The translations under genes were made by a program, and so were the position numbers. Positions 42,903-51,982 of a stretch of DNA of 64,000 nucleotides are shown here, piece after piece; the stretch's first letter is position 1; each line of letters starts with the position of its first letter. The stretch comes from Sedimentitalea arenosa. Its GTDB lineage: Bacteria; Pseudomonadota; Alphaproteobacteria; Rhodobacterales; Rhodobacteraceae. The notes beneath the pieces are model-generated. The model made no database searches. It saw only the letters and a program-made list of their open reading frames with translations, and was not told the origin of the DNA. The stretch lies in the NCBI RefSeq assembly GCF_016428585.1, contig NZ_JAELVR010000010.1, positions 1 to 64,000 on the forward strand, read 5' to 3'.

Positions 42903-44898
42903 GGCGAAGTCCGATCTAGCGAACGATCCCGACACCGGTTTTGACGGGGCCGACGATATCCTGCGGGCCTGGCGCCGGGGCCTGCGCCCTGATCCGGACC
43001 TGTCGGTCTCGGACTGGGCCGATCAGCACCGCTGGCTGTCCTCGCGGGCGGCGGCTGAGCCCGGGCGCTACCGCACTGCCCGCACGCCCTATCTGCGCGA
43101 GATCATGGATGCGCTCTCGCCCCGCCACCCGGCGCAGCGCATCAGCTTCATGAAGGCGGCGCAGGTCGGGGCGACCGAGGCCGGTAACAACTGGATCGGC
43201 TTTGTTATCCATCACGCGCCGGGGCCGATGCTGGCGGTGCTGCCGACGGTGGAAATGGCCAAGCGCGCCTCCCGCGGGCGGCTCGATCCGCTGATCGCCG
43301 AAAGCCCGGCGCTGAAGGAACGGGTCAACCCGGCGCGCTCGCGTGATGCCGGCAATTCGATGCTGTCGAAGGAATTTCCCGGCGGCATTCTGGTGCTGAC
43401 GGGCGCGAACTCCGCCACAGGGCTGCGCTCGATGCCGGCGCGCTACATCTTTCTCGATGAGGTCGATGCCTATCCCGCCTCGGCCGATGAGGAAGGCGAT
43501 CCGGTCACGCTGGCTGAGGCCCGCACCACCACCTTCGCGCATCGACGCAAGCTGTTCCTGGTCTCCACCCCCACGATCCGGGGGCTGAGCCGCATCGAGC
43601 GCGAGTTCGAGGCCAGCGACCAGCGGCGCTACTTCGTGCCCTGCCCGCATTGCGGTCACAGGCAGTGGCTGCAGTTCGAACGCCTGCACTGGGAGAAGGA
43701 TCGCCCGGAGACAGCTGCCTATCATTGCGCCGGCTGCGAGACGCCGATTGCCGAGCATCACAAGACGGCAATGCTGGAACAAGGCGAATGGCGGGCCACC
43801 GCGGTCTCGGCCGACCCGACGGCGATCGGGTTCCACCTGTCGGCGCTCTATTCGCCGGTGGGGTGGAAAAGCTGGGAACAGATCGCGCGGGACTGGCTGG
43901 CGGCGCAGGGCTCCGAGGACATGCTGCGGGCCGCGCGCAACACGCTGCTGGGCGAGACCTGGGTCGAGAGTGGCGAAGCACCCGACTGGCAGCGGCTGGC
44001 GGATCGCCGCGAGGGATTTGCCGCGCAGATCCCCGAACGCGGTCTGATCCTCACCGCCGGGGTCGATGTCCAGAAGGACCGCATCGAGGTGGACGTCTGG
44101 GCCTGGGGCCGCGGGCTGGAAAGCTGGCTCGTCGATCACATCGTCCTTCCCGGTGGTCCCGATGATCCACGATGCTGGGATCAGCTGACCGCGCTGCTGG
44201 GGCGGACCTGGCAGCACGCCAACGGCGCGGTGATGCCGATCGCCAATCTGGCCATCGACACCGGCTACGAGGCAGCGGCGGTCTATGGCTGGGCCCGGAC
44301 GCAGGGGTTCGAACAGGTCGCCCCGATCAAGGGGCTCGAGGGCTTCAACCGCGCGACGCCGGTCTCGGGACCAACCTTTGTCGATGCCACGATCGGCGGC
44401 CGCCGCCTGCGCCGCGGTGCCCGGCTGTGGTCGATCGCCACCGCGACGTTCAAGATAGAGACCTACCGGTTTCTGCGACTGGAGCGGCCGGGCGACGAGG
44501 ATCGCGCGCTGGGCGTGCTGGACCCGCCCGGCAGTGTCCATCTGCCGGACTGGATCGACAGCGAATGGCTGAAGCAGCTGGTTGCCGAGCAGCTCGTCAC
44601 GGTGCGCAACAAGCGCGGCTACGCACGGCAGGAATGGCAGAAGCTGCGCGAGCGCAACGAGGCACTGGATTGCCGGGTCTATGCCCGTGCCGCGATCTGG
44701 ATCCTCGGCGCCGATCGCTGGGACGACCGCATGTGGCGACAGCTTGAAGCGCAGGCCGGGGTCGAGACCCGGCTGCCGGAACCGCCCCGCATATCGGAAC
44801 AAGACACGACACCCGACGCGCCCGAACCGACCCGGGCCGGCACACCGAAGACACCGCGCCGCCGGCGCCGGGCCTATACGCCCCGTTTCATGAGGTAG
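42850..44898 (+). CDS. Terminase large subunit (GpA family)
   Basis: A protein of about 682 residues: ATPase motifs RISFMKAAQVGATEAGNNWI (Walker A variant) and ARYIFLDEVDAYPASADEEG (Walker B), zinc-finger-like CPHCGHRQWLQF...CAGCETPI, and a nuclease with LILTAGVDVQKDRIEVDVWA and WLVDHIVLPGGPDDPRCWDQ. It cuts and pumps phage DNA into the prohead as in lambda. The start may be ATG 42850 or TTG 42895. Confidence 0.93.
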   Translation: MSGNNSTPSPISGSRLNEAKSDLANDPDTGFDGADDILRAWRRGLRPDPDLSVSDWADQHRWLSSRAAAEPGRYRTARTPYLREIMDALSPRHPAQRISFMKAAQVGATEAGNNWIGFVIHHAPGPMLAVLPTVEMAKRASRGRLDPLIAESPALKERVNPARSRDAGNSMLSKEFPGGILVLTGANSATGLRSMPARYIFLDEVDAYPASADEEGDPVTLAEARTTTFAHRRKLFLVSTPTIRGLSRIEREFEASDQRRYFVPCPHCGHRQWLQFERLHWEKDRPETAAYHCAGCETPIAEHHKTAMLEQGEWRATAVSADPTAIGFHLSALYSPVGWKSWEQIARDWLAAQGSEDMLRAARNTLLGETWVESGEAPDWQRLADRREGFAAQIPERGLILTAGVDVQKDRIEVDVWAWGRGLESWLVDHIVLPGGPDDPRCWDQLTALLGRTWQHANGAVMPIANLAIDTGYEAAAVYGWARTQGFEQVAPIKGLEGFNRATPVSGPTFVDATIGGRRLRRGARLWSIATATFKIETYRFLRLERPGDEDRALGVLDPPGSVHLPDWIDSEWLKQLVAEQLVTVRNKRGYARQEWQKLRERNEALDCRVYARAAIWILGADRWDDRMWRQLEAQAGVETRLPEPPRISEQDTTPDAPEPTRAGTPKTPRRRRRAYTPRFMR

Positions 44899-44900
44899 AG

Positions 44901-45113
44901 ATGGACATCGAAAGGATGACCACATTGCTGAGCGCCCTGCAGGAGGCGCGCTATGCCGGGGTCCGCGCGGTCAGCTATGACGGCAAGACCCTGACCTATG
45001 GCTCGGATGCGGAACTGGCCGCAGCCATTGCCGATCTGGAAAGCCGCATTGCCGCCGCCACCGGCACGCCCCGCCGTCGGCGCTGGGGCACCGTCGCCAC
45101 GAAGGGGCTGTGA
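44901..45113 (+). CDS. gpW-like head-tail joining protein
   Basis: A 70-residue protein: MDIERMTTLLSALQEARYAG, VRAVSYDGKTLTYGSDAELA, AAIADLESRIAAATG with a basic tail. Size, fold pattern and position between terminase and portal match lambda gpW, which closes the packaged head and accepts the tail connector. Confidence 0.85.
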   Translation: MDIERMTTLLSALQEARYAGVRAVSYDGKTLTYGSDAELAAAIADLESRIAAATGTPRRRRWGTVATKGL

Positions 45114-45116
45114 GCC

Positions 45117-46601
45117 ATGGCACTGGACGGCCTCCGCCAGCGGCTGGGCGCCCTGCTCGGCGGTTTTGACGCGGCGCAGGCGCACCGGCGGCTGCGGGGC
45201 TTCCGCGCCTCCCGCGCCCATGTGAACACCCTGATCGCGGGGGCCGGGGACACGATCACCGCCCGGGCCCGCTGGCTTGCACGCAACAACGGCTATGCCG
45301 CAAATGCGGTCGAGGCTTTTGCCAGCAATGTGGTGGGCGATGGCATCAAGCCATCGTCGTCCATCACCGATGCTGCGCTAAAGGAAGAGCTGCAGGCGCT
45401 GTGGCTGGCCTGGACCGACGAGGCCGATGCCGAGGGTCTGACGGATTTCTACGGGTTGCAGCGCCGGGCGGCGCGCGAGGTGTTTCTCTCGGGCGAGGTG
45501 TTTTTCCGTCTGCGGCCGCGCCGGCCGGAGGACGGGCTCTCGGTCCCGCTGCAGCTGCAGATGCTGCCCGCGGAAATGCTGCCGCTCGACTTGACCCGCG
45601 AGCTGCCTGGCGGCGGGCTGATCCGCCAGGGCATCGAGTTTAACCGGATCGGCCGGCGCGTCGCCTATCACCTGCTGCGCCGCCATCCCGGCGACAGCAC
45701 CGATCCGGGGCTGGTCGGTGAGACCGTCCGGGTGCCGGCGGCCGACATCATCCATGTGATGGACCCGGTCGAAGCCGGCCAGCTGCGCGGAGTGTCGCGG
45801 TTTGCCCCGTCCATCGTCAAGCTGTTCACTCTGGATCTCTATGACGATGCCGAGCTCGAGCGGAAGAAGACCGCGGCGATGTTCGCGATGTTCATCACCT
45901 CGCCCGCGCCGGAAACGCCGCTCGACCCGGCTGAAGAAGATCTCGAGGTCGAGCCCGGCCAGGTGGTACGGCTCGATCCCGGTGAGGATGTCTCCACACC
46001 CGCCACACCGGATTCCGGGTCGACCTACGAGCCGTTTCAATACCGCACGCTCCTGCAGATCTCGGCCGCGCTGGGCGTGCCCTACGGCTATCTGACCGGG
46101 GACACGGCGAAGGGCAACTTCTCCAACACCCGCATCGCGCTGGTCGACTTCCGGCGGCGGGTCTCAGCGTTTCAGCACAGCGTGATCGTGTATCAGCTCT
46201 GCCGCGCTGTCTGGGCGCGCTGGATGGATGTGGCAGTTCTGTCCGGGGCGCTGGGCATCGCCGACTACGAGAAACAGCGCCGGCACTACCAGGCCTGCGC
46301 CTGGCTGCCCACGAAATGGGACTGGGTCGATCCGATGAAGGATGCCTCTGCCGAAATCCTGCAGATCGAGGCGGGTCTCAAATCCCGCACCCAGGCGCTG
46401 TCCGAGCGCGGCTATGACGCCGATCAGGTCGATCGTGAAATCGCCGCCGAGCGAGATCGGGAACTGGCGCTGGGCCTCGACTTCCGACGGCCCGGCTCGC
46501 CGGCGCAGGGGCCGGCAAGCAAAGGCGATAAAGGCCAAAGCGACCACGAGCCCGGCGGAGGTTCAGAAGATGACGGATCTACCAGCGAGGAGACGACCTG
46601 A
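45117..46601 (+). CDS. Portal protein (lambda gpB type)
   Basis: A 494-residue portal: AGAGDTITARARWLARNNGY, AANAVEAFASNVVGDGIKPS, RQGIEFNRIGRRVAYHLLRR, IHVMDPVEAGQLRGVSRFAP, YDDAELERKKTAAMFAMFIT and ALGVPYGYLTGDTAKGNFSN are typical lambda-type portal segments. It forms the dodecameric DNA gate. The last 40 residues are low-complexity and acidic. Confidence 0.93.
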   Translation: MALDGLRQRLGALLGGFDAAQAHRRLRGFRASRAHVNTLIAGAGDTITARARWLARNNGYAANAVEAFASNVVGDGIKPSSSITDAALKEELQALWLAWTDEADAEGLTDFYGLQRRAAREVFLSGEVFFRLRPRRPEDGLSVPLQLQMLPAEMLPLDLTRELPGGGLIRQGIEFNRIGRRVAYHLLRRHPGDSTDPGLVGETVRVPAADIIHVMDPVEAGQLRGVSRFAPSIVKLFTLDLYDDAELERKKTAAMFAMFITSPAPETPLDPAEEDLEVEPGQVVRLDPGEDVSTPATPDSGSTYEPFQYRTLLQISAALGVPYGYLTGDTAKGNFSNTRIALVDFRRRVSAFQHSVIVYQLCRAVWARWMDVAVLSGALGIADYEKQRRHYQACAWLPTKWDWVDPMKDASAEILQIEAGLKSRTQALSERGYDADQVDREIAAERDRELALGLDFRRPGSPAQGPASKGDKGQSDHEPGGGSEDDGSTSEETT

Positions 46602-46606
46602 TGCCG

Positions 46607-47005
46607 TCAAGGCTCAAGCAATTCCACACCGGCGATGCGCGCCGCCTTCCGGTCGAAAGTCACCAGCGGCACCGCATCCGCCCGGCGCGCCGCCGCGGCG
46701 ATCATCAGATCGGCAAATCCGACCCCACCTTCCCGGTACTGAAACACTGCCCGGCCGGTATCGTCGGCCTCTTCGACTTCGATCTCGGTGGCGGAGAGCA
46801 GACCTTCCAGCGCACCCGCCACCTCGGCGCGCCCGAAGCCATAGGCGCGCTCCAGCACCCAGGCGAGTTCCACCATGACCTCGCGGCTGATGAAGCCCGG
46901 ATCGCTTTCGCGCAGCCCGGTCATGAACTCCGTGGCGGCGCGAGCCTGATCGGGATCGTCCTGGGTCAGGAATCGCACCAGCACATTGGTATCGATGGCA
47001 ATCAC
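46607..47005 (-). CDS. PIN-domain toxin (VapC-like)
   Basis: A 132-residue PIN ribonuclease: MIAIDTNVLVRFLTQDDPDQ (first Asp), REVMVELAWVLERAYGFGRA (conserved Glu), GVGFADLMIAAAARRADAVP (Asp) and LVTFDRKAARIAGVELLEP (last Asp). It overlaps its antitoxin by four bases. PIN toxins cleave RNA, usually tRNA or rRNA, when the antitoxin is lost. Its location between portal and protease genes on the opposite strand marks a later insertion. Confidence 0.92.
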   Translation of the reverse strand: MIAIDTNVLVRFLTQDDPDQARAATEFMTGLRESDPGFISREVMVELAWVLERAYGFGRAEVAGALEGLLSATEIEVEEADDTGRAVFQYREGGVGFADLMIAAAARRADAVPLVTFDRKAARIAGVELLEP

Positions 47006-47247
47006 GCCTTGGAACCCTCAGCGGCGGCGCCGGAAATGGCTTCGTCCATCTCCTCGAGACTGACCGGTTTCCGTGCCGGCCTGGCAAGCAGGCCGGCAAG
47101 ACCGCTCACAGGCTGCACCTTCAGGAGCCGGACCTCGCCATCCAGGATGACATACCGGACCCGGTCGCCGCTCGCGAGACCAAGCGCCGTCCGGACATCC
47201 TTCGGCAGGGTTGTCTGCCCCTTCACCGTCACCGTTGATTCCTGCAT
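47002..47247 (-). CDS. AbrB-family antitoxin
   Basis: An 81-residue protein with an N-terminal SpoVT/AbrB DNA-binding fold: MQESTVTVKGQTTLPKDVRT, ALGLASGDRVRYVILDGEVR, LLKVQPVSG, and a C-terminal toxin-wrapping tail (LEEMDEAISGAAAEGSKA). It would repress its own promoter and neutralise the PIN toxin. Confidence 0.9.
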   Translation of the reverse strand: MQESTVTVKGQTTLPKDVRTALGLASGDRVRYVILDGEVRLLKVQPVSGLAGLLARPARKPVSLEEMDEAISGAAAEGSKA

Positions 47248-47339
47248 CAGCGCACTTCCTTACCTTTTTCGCATTCGCCTTACCATATCGGGTTTCGGGC
47301 GGAAAAATCAAGATCCCAGACGACAACGGCACCCCTGAG

Positions 47340-48752
47340 ATGATTGAAATGCATCACACCCAGATCGCCCAGCGCGCCTTCAACACGCCGCTGATGCTGG
47401 ATCCCTCGAAAGCCCTGGCCTTCCTGTCCGGGCTCGGACCACGGATCACCGGGCAGAAGATCACCTTCGCAGACGCCGATCTGCCGCTTCACAATCCCGG
47501 GCAGGCTGCCCGGCCGGCCCGCGCCGGTCTGATCACGGGAACTCCGGCTCTGAAGGAAGGAGGCGACATCGCCCGCCCCTTCACGCTGACCGATGGCATC
47601 GCCGTGATCGAGATCGCCGGCACGCTGGTGCATCGCGGCGCCTGGATCGGGCAGTCCTCGGGTATCACCTCCTATGAGGGGCTCGCTGCTCAGATCGATG
47701 CCGCCGTCGCCGATCCGGATGTCCTTGGCCTTGCGCTCGATATCGACAGCTTCGGCGGTGAAGTGGCCGGCGCCTTTGATCTCGCCGATCGCATTCGCGC
47801 GGCACGGGCGGTCAAACCGGTGCACGCCTTTGTCGCCGAGCACGCCCTCTCGGCCGGCTATGCGCTGGCCAGCCAGGCAGATCACATCACCCTGCCCCGC
47901 ACCGGCGCCGCCGGCAGCATCGGCGTCGTGGTGCTGCATGCGGAGATGAGCGGGATGCTGGAGCAGAAAGGCATGGCCGTCACCCTGATCCACGCCGGGG
48001 CCCGCAAGACCGAGGCCAACCCTTACGAGCCGCTGCCGGCCGAGGTGCGCGACCGGATGCAGGCGGAACTGGAAGACCTGCGGCACCTGTTTGCCGAGAC
48101 TGTGGTCGCCGGGCGGGGCGACCGGCTGAGCATCGAGGCGGCGCTGGGCACCGAGGCCGCCGTATTTCGCGGAAGTGACGCCGTCACCGCCGGGCTGGCA
48201 GACGTGGTCGCCGATCCCCGTACTGGTTTCCGGGCCTTTGCCGAGAGCCTGTCTGCGCCCCGCATTCCGGCGCAATCCAACCCAACCCAAACCATGAAGG
48301 AGCCTTTGATGTCCTCTGACACGACCACCGATGCCTGTGATAGTGCCGCCCATGCTGTGCAGCCCGCTGCTGCCACGCCCGACGCGACGGCACCGTCCAA
48401 TCCGCCTGTAGCGGCTGCGCCGGCCGCACCGGCCGGGGCAGCCGCACCGGCTGAGCCCCCAGTCAACACCGAACCCGTGGTCCCGGCAGCGGCAGCCTCC
48501 CCCGAGGCCATCCGCGCCGAAGCGGCCGAAGTGGCCCAGATCTGTGCTCAGGCCGCCCGGCTGGGGGTCAGCATCGATGCCGCCGATGCCGTCCGCCGGA
48601 GTCTCAAACCCGATGCCCTGCGCAGCCATGTGCTCTCCGATCTCGCCGCCCGCGGCGATGCCACGGCGATTGTCGCGACGCCCCCGGCCGTGACCGCACC
48701 GAAGCTCAGCCCCATCATCGCCGCCGCGCAGAAATCGGCCGGCACCTGCTGA
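47340..48752 (+). CDS. Prohead protease (S49) fused to scaffold
   Basis: A 470-residue protein of lambda gpC type. The protease part (residues about 70-290) has TDGIAVIEIAGTLVHRG, GITSYEGLAAQIDAAVADPD, LALDIDSFGGEVAGAFDLAD, the serine nucleophile region AFVAEHALSAGYALASQADH and LPRTGAAGSIGVVVLHAEMS; the Ser/Lys dyad is of the SppA kind. The C-terminal 147 residues are Ala/Pro-rich and helical and act as scaffold. The start is ATG 47340 or ATG 47349; upstream codons lie in the toxin-antitoxin promoter. Confidence 0.9.
   Translation: MIEMHHTQIAQRAFNTPLMLDPSKALAFLSGLGPRITGQKITFADADLPLHNPGQAARPARAGLITGTPALKEGGDIARPFTLTDGIAVIEIAGTLVHRGAWIGQSSGITSYEGLAAQIDAAVADPDVLGLALDIDSFGGEVAGAFDLADRIRAARAVKPVHAFVAEHALSAGYALASQADHITLPRTGAAGSIGVVVLHAEMSGMLEQKGMAVTLIHAGARKTEANPYEPLPAEVRDRMQAELEDLRHLFAETVVAGRGDRLSIEAALGTEAAVFRGSDAVTAGLADVVADPRTGFRAFAESLSAPRIPAQSNPTQTMKEPLMSSDTTTDACDSAAHAVQPAAATPDATAPSNPPVAAAPAAPAGAAAPAEPPVNTEPVVPAAAASPEAIRAEAAEVAQICAQAARLGVSIDAADAVRRSLKPDALRSHVLSDLAARGDATAIVATPPAVTAPKLSPIIAAAQKSAGTC
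48309..48752 (+). CDS. Nested capsid scaffold (lambda Nu3-like)
   Basis: Within the protease gene, in the same frame, ATG 48309 is preceded by a perfect AAGGAG (48297-48302) at optimal spacing. It would give a separate 147-residue protein MSSDTTTDACDSAAHAVQPA with an Ala/Pro-rich region and a helical end (AIRAEAAEVAQICAQAARLG, VSIDAADAVRRSLKPDALRS). This is exactly how lambda C encodes Nu3. The scaffold shapes the prohead and is then removed by the protease. Confidence 0.8.
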   Translation: MSSDTTTDACDSAAHAVQPAAATPDATAPSNPPVAAAPAAPAGAAAPAEPPVNTEPVVPAAAASPEAIRAEAAEVAQICAQAARLGVSIDAADAVRRSLKPDALRSHVLSDLAARGDATAIVATPPAVTAPKLSPIIAAAQKSAGTC

Positions 48753-48780
48753 TCCATCCTCAATCCCCGGAGCCTGATCC

Positions 48781-49161
48781 ATGTCCGTCCTGACACAACC
48801 GCCCAGCATGGGCGATGCGCTCAAATACGAGCTCAACCCCAACTACACCCGCGAGACCATCACCCTGCTCGAGGGCACAAACTATCCCGTCGGCTCGGTC
48901 CTGGGCCGGGTGACGGCGAGCGGCAAATACACCCTGGCCAGCCATGGCGGCAGCGATGGCGCCGAAACCGCAGCCGCCGTGCTGCTCTACCCCGTCGACG
49001 CCCGCCTCTCCGATGCCATCGGCGTGGTCCTGGTCCGCGGACCCGCGATCCTGTCTCGCGCGGCGCTCATCTACGACGGCTCCGTCGATGACAGCACCAA
49101 GATCAGCGCCAAGATTGCCGAGCTGGAATCCCTGAACATCCTGGTCCGCGACAGCGCCTGA
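48781..49161 (+). CDS. Head decoration protein (gpD-like)
   Basis: A 126-residue protein MSVLTQPPSMGDALKYELNP, NYTRETITLLEGTNYPVGSV, LGRVTASGKYTLASHGGSDG, AVLLYPVDARLSDAIGVVLV with the compact beta pattern of lambda gpD. It stabilises the expanded capsid. Located between scaffold and capsid as in lambda. Confidence 0.9.
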   Translation: MSVLTQPPSMGDALKYELNPNYTRETITLLEGTNYPVGSVLGRVTASGKYTLASHGGSDGAETAAAVLLYPVDARLSDAIGVVLVRGPAILSRAALIYDGSVDDSTKISAKIAELESLNILVRDSA

Positions 49162-49219
49162 TCCGGACGTCTCTTTTTCCTGCGTCTGCTTTTCTTCCCA
49201 CCTTCTCCCCGGAGCCCCC

Positions 49220-50242
49220 ATGACCCTCACCCGCAATCCCTTTGACGCCGGCGGCTATTCGCTGGCCGAGATGACGCAGGCCATCAACATCCTGCCCAAC
49301 CTCTACACCCGCCTCGGCGAGATCGGCCTCTTTCGCTTTGAGGGCGTTACCCAGCGCAGCGTTCTCATCGAGCAATATGAAGGCATCCTGAACCTTCTGC
49401 CCTCGGTGCCGCTGGGCGGCCCCGCCACGGTAGGAACCCGCGAGGGCCGGTCGATGCGCAGCTTCGCGCTCCCCTGGATCCCGCATGATGACGTGATCCT
49501 GCCCGCCGACATTCAGGGCATCCCGGCGCTGGGCGTTTCGGACGCTGCCGATCCGCTGGTCGCGGTGATGACCCGCAAACTGACCCTGATGCGGCGCAAG
49601 CACGCCCAGACCCGGGAATACATGGAGATGAACGCCCTGCGCGGCATCGTGAAGGATGGCGCCGGCACCACGCTCTACAATTACTTCACCGAGTTCGGCC
49701 TCGCGCCAATCTCGGTTGACTTCCTGCTCGGCACCGCCGGCACCAATGTGCAGGGCAAGGTCCGCGAGGTGCTGCGCGCCATCGAGGACAACCTGCTCGG
49801 CGAAAGCATGTCCTCCGTGCACGCGCTCGTGAGCCGTGAGTTCTTCGACAAGCTGATCTCGCATCCCAAGACCGAAGAGGCCTACAAGTTCTACGCCGCC
49901 ACCGGCGCCCAGCCCCTGCGCCAGGATGTCCGCCGCAACTTCCCCTTCGCCGGTCTGCTGTTTGAGGAATACAATGGTTCCGCCACGCTGTCTGGTGGCA
50001 CGTCGGAGCGCTTCATTCCGGCCAGCGAGGGCATCGCCTTTCCGCTCGGCACCATGGACACCTTCACCACCTATGGCGGACCCGCCAACCTGCTGGAGAC
50101 CGCCAACAGCGTCGGCCTGCCGCTCTATGCCCGCCAGCATCTGGACGCCAAGGGCCGCTGGATCGATCTGATGACCGAGGCCTCGATCCTGCCGGTCAAC
50201 AAGCGTCCCCGCCTCGCCATCCGGCTACACAGCTCGAACTGA
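49220..50242 (+). CDS. Major capsid protein (gpE-like)
   Basis: A 340-residue HK97-fold protein of the lambda gpE family: MTLTRNPFDAGGYSLAEMTQ, AINILPNLYTRLGEIGLFRF, VTQRSVLIEQYEGILNLLPS, MRSFALPWIPHDDVILPADI, LLGESMSSVHALVSREFFDK and MTEASILPVNKRPRLAIRLH. Highly typical and full length. Confidence 0.95.
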   Translation: MTLTRNPFDAGGYSLAEMTQAINILPNLYTRLGEIGLFRFEGVTQRSVLIEQYEGILNLLPSVPLGGPATVGTREGRSMRSFALPWIPHDDVILPADIQGIPALGVSDAADPLVAVMTRKLTLMRRKHAQTREYMEMNALRGIVKDGAGTTLYNYFTEFGLAPISVDFLLGTAGTNVQGKVREVLRAIEDNLLGESMSSVHALVSREFFDKLISHPKTEEAYKFYAATGAQPLRQDVRRNFPFAGLLFEEYNGSATLSGGTSERFIPASEGIAFPLGTMDTFTTYGGPANLLETANSVGLPLYARQHLDAKGRWIDLMTEASILPVNKRPRLAIRLHSSN

Positions 50243-50248
50243 TCCGCC

Positions 50249-50563
50249 ATGAATCCCTTTGCCACCGCCATGGAAAGGATCTTCGCCCATCCCGCCCTGA
50301 CGGTGGAGGCGGTCTGGATCTCGGCCACCACTTCCGAGGAGCGCACCCTCCACGCCATCCGCAAGGCGCCGGACCGGATCACCGGGTTCGGCGAGGCGCG
50401 CATTCTCTCGGACAGCACCATGCTGGATGTCCGGGTCGCCGATCTGCCCGACCCGCGCCCGGGTGATCTCATCGTTCTCGGTGCCGAGAGCTTTGTCATT
50501 CAGGGTGAACCGGTCCGGGACAGGGAACGGCTGGTCTGGACGCTCGATCTGCAGCCCGCATGA
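50249..50563 (+). CDS. Head-tail connector (gpFII-like)
   Basis: A 104-residue protein MNPFATAMERIFAHPALTVE, AVWISATTSEERTLHAIRKA, DSTMLDVRVADLPDPRPGDL, EPVRDRERLVWTLDLQPA. Size, beta-rich composition and place directly after the capsid match phage head-tail joining proteins. The stop overlaps the next start. Confidence 0.75.
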   Translation: MNPFATAMERIFAHPALTVEAVWISATTSEERTLHAIRKAPDRITGFGEARILSDSTMLDVRVADLPDPRPGDLIVLGAESFVIQGEPVRDRERLVWTLDLQPA

Positions 50564-51180
50564 AGCTGAAGCTGGAGATCACCCCTGACCTCGTCGGCAT
50601 GATTCAGGCTGAGATCAAGGCGGGTGAAAAGGCCGTCACCGCTGCGATGCGCGAGGCCGGCACCGGGCTCAAGACCGCCTGGCGAAACCAGATCACCGGC
50701 GCGGGACTCGGCCGGCGTCTGGCGAATTCGATCCGGAGCCAGACCTTCCCGAAGGCGGGCGAGAGCCTGAACGCCGCGGCGCTCGTCTGGTCCAAGGCGC
50801 CCGTCATCGTCGGCGCCCATGACACCGGCCCGCTGATCCGCTCGAAAGACGGGTTCTGGCTCGCGATCCCCCTGCCGGCGGCAGGACGCGGGCGGGGCGG
50901 CGCCCGGATGACGCCGGGCGAATGGGAACGAAGGCGCGGGCTGCGGTTGCGGTTTGTCTATCGCCGCCGAGGGCCGAGCCTGCTGGTCGTTGACGGGCGG
51001 CTGAATACGCGTGGACTGGGCGTGGCGTCGCGGTCGAAAACCGGGCGCGGGCGGGCGACGGTGCCGATCTTTCTGCTGGTGCCGCAGGTCAGGCTGCCGA
51101 AGCGGCTGGTTCTGGACCGGGATGCGGAACGCGCTTTGGATGGGGTGCCAAAGTTGATTGTGGCGAGGTGGGTTTGGTAG
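50560..51180 (+). CDS. Minor tail/tail-completion protein (DUF6441-like)
   Basis: A 206-residue protein MKLKLEITPDLVGMIQAEIK, AGEKAVTAAMREAGTGLKTA, WRNQITGAGLGRRLANSIRS, followed by PVIVGAHDTGPLIRSKDGFW and the end LPKRLVLDRDAERALDGVPK. The start is like gpZ/HK97 gp10-type tail-completion proteins. Operon position supports a role in connecting head and tail. Confidence 0.75.
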   Translation: MKLKLEITPDLVGMIQAEIKAGEKAVTAAMREAGTGLKTAWRNQITGAGLGRRLANSIRSQTFPKAGESLNAAALVWSKAPVIVGAHDTGPLIRSKDGFWLAIPLPAAGRGRGGARMTPGEWERRRGLRLRFVYRRRGPSLLVVDGRLNTRGLGVASRSKTGRGRATVPIFLLVPQVRLPKRLVLDRDAERALDGVPKLIVARWVW

Positions 51181-51205
51181 ACGAGACTAAAAGTAATGCA
51201 TTGGA

Positions 51206-51892
51206 TCAATCACTTTTGGTGATCACTGCTTTGCCGTCCGGACGACTGCAGGTCACTAAGACCGTCCCATCCGAGGCCACAAACCTCACCATCCGCATAA
51301 TATCTGTTTCAACAATGTTGATTGGAGCGACTCCCAAATCCGTCCCGGTACGGCGAATCAACGACAGGCAGTCGTCGTAGCTCATGGCTATAGACTTTGA
51401 CTCCGGTTGGTTCGAAGACGGCGATACACCAGCTTTGGGCCTTGAATCGCCCAAAACTCCCCTTGTGGAATCGTTTGCGTCAAACTTGCTGCTCTCCAGC
51501 CAAGTGAAGGCCGCTGCCAGAACTGCAGCTAGGACAGATCCAACCAGAAACACGATCCACAGTTGTCTAAACGTTGCTCTGACTGGATCCGGCTTTGCCT
51601 CCGTTGCTCCGGGCACCAAGCCCATAAACAATACCCAGACCGGAAACGCTGGGAGAAGCCAAAGAAGTCTCATCGAAGCACCCATGTCCGTCATACGACC
51701 CCGAGAAGCAATTACAAAAATGACCAGCGATACACCCGCGATTAGGACAGCACCAATCGTGTGCCACCAATCGACCCGCTTTAGCCAAAATGAAAGTCCG
51801 CTTGAGTGAACCCAGTATGCAACGACCATGCCGCCTAAGAACATTACCAGCGACAACCACCAAACAGCTCTGCGCACTCTTAAATCGGGCAA
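51206..51892 (-). CDS. Membrane protein encoded by an inserted cassette
   Basis: A 228-residue protein (TTG 51892 preferred because GAGGAGG lies five bases upstream; ATG 52021 has no good site and would overlap the divergent tail gene). Four hydrophobic segments: AVWWLSLVMFLGGMVVAYWV, WWHTIGAVLIAGVSLVIFVI, MRLLWLLPAFPVWVLFMGLV, LWIVFLVGSVLAAVLAAAFT, then a periplasmic-like C-terminal part (YDDCLSLIRRTGTDLGVAPI). The family is unknown. Minus strand, lower GC, and a place in the tail operon suggest a moron gene expressed by the lysogen, perhaps for immunity. Confidence 0.65.
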   Translation of the reverse strand: MPDLRVRRAVWWLSLVMFLGGMVVAYWVHSSGLSFWLKRVDWWHTIGAVLIAGVSLVIFVIASRGRMTDMGASMRLLWLLPAFPVWVLFMGLVPGATEAKPDPVRATFRQLWIVFLVGSVLAAVLAAAFTWLESSKFDANDSTRGVLGDSRPKAGVSPSSNQPESKSIAMSYDDCLSLIRRTGTDLGVAPINIVETDIMRMVRFVASDGTVLVTCSRPDGKAVITKSD

Positions 51893-51982
51893 ATCATCCT
51901 CCTCACTCCCCTGAGAATATTTTGCGATTTCATTTTGGAGAAGCAAAAATTGTTCGATATCATGGAAATGTAGGCAAATGCC

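Noticed and set aside
42916-44925. A 669-codon open frame antisense to the terminase
   Set aside because: High-GC genes give long mirrored frames. It has no start signal or motif, and the terminase frame has complete motifs.
47280-48842. A 520-codon open frame antisense to the protease/scaffold
   Set aside because: Glycine/arginine-rich shadow; the S49 motifs lie on the plus strand.
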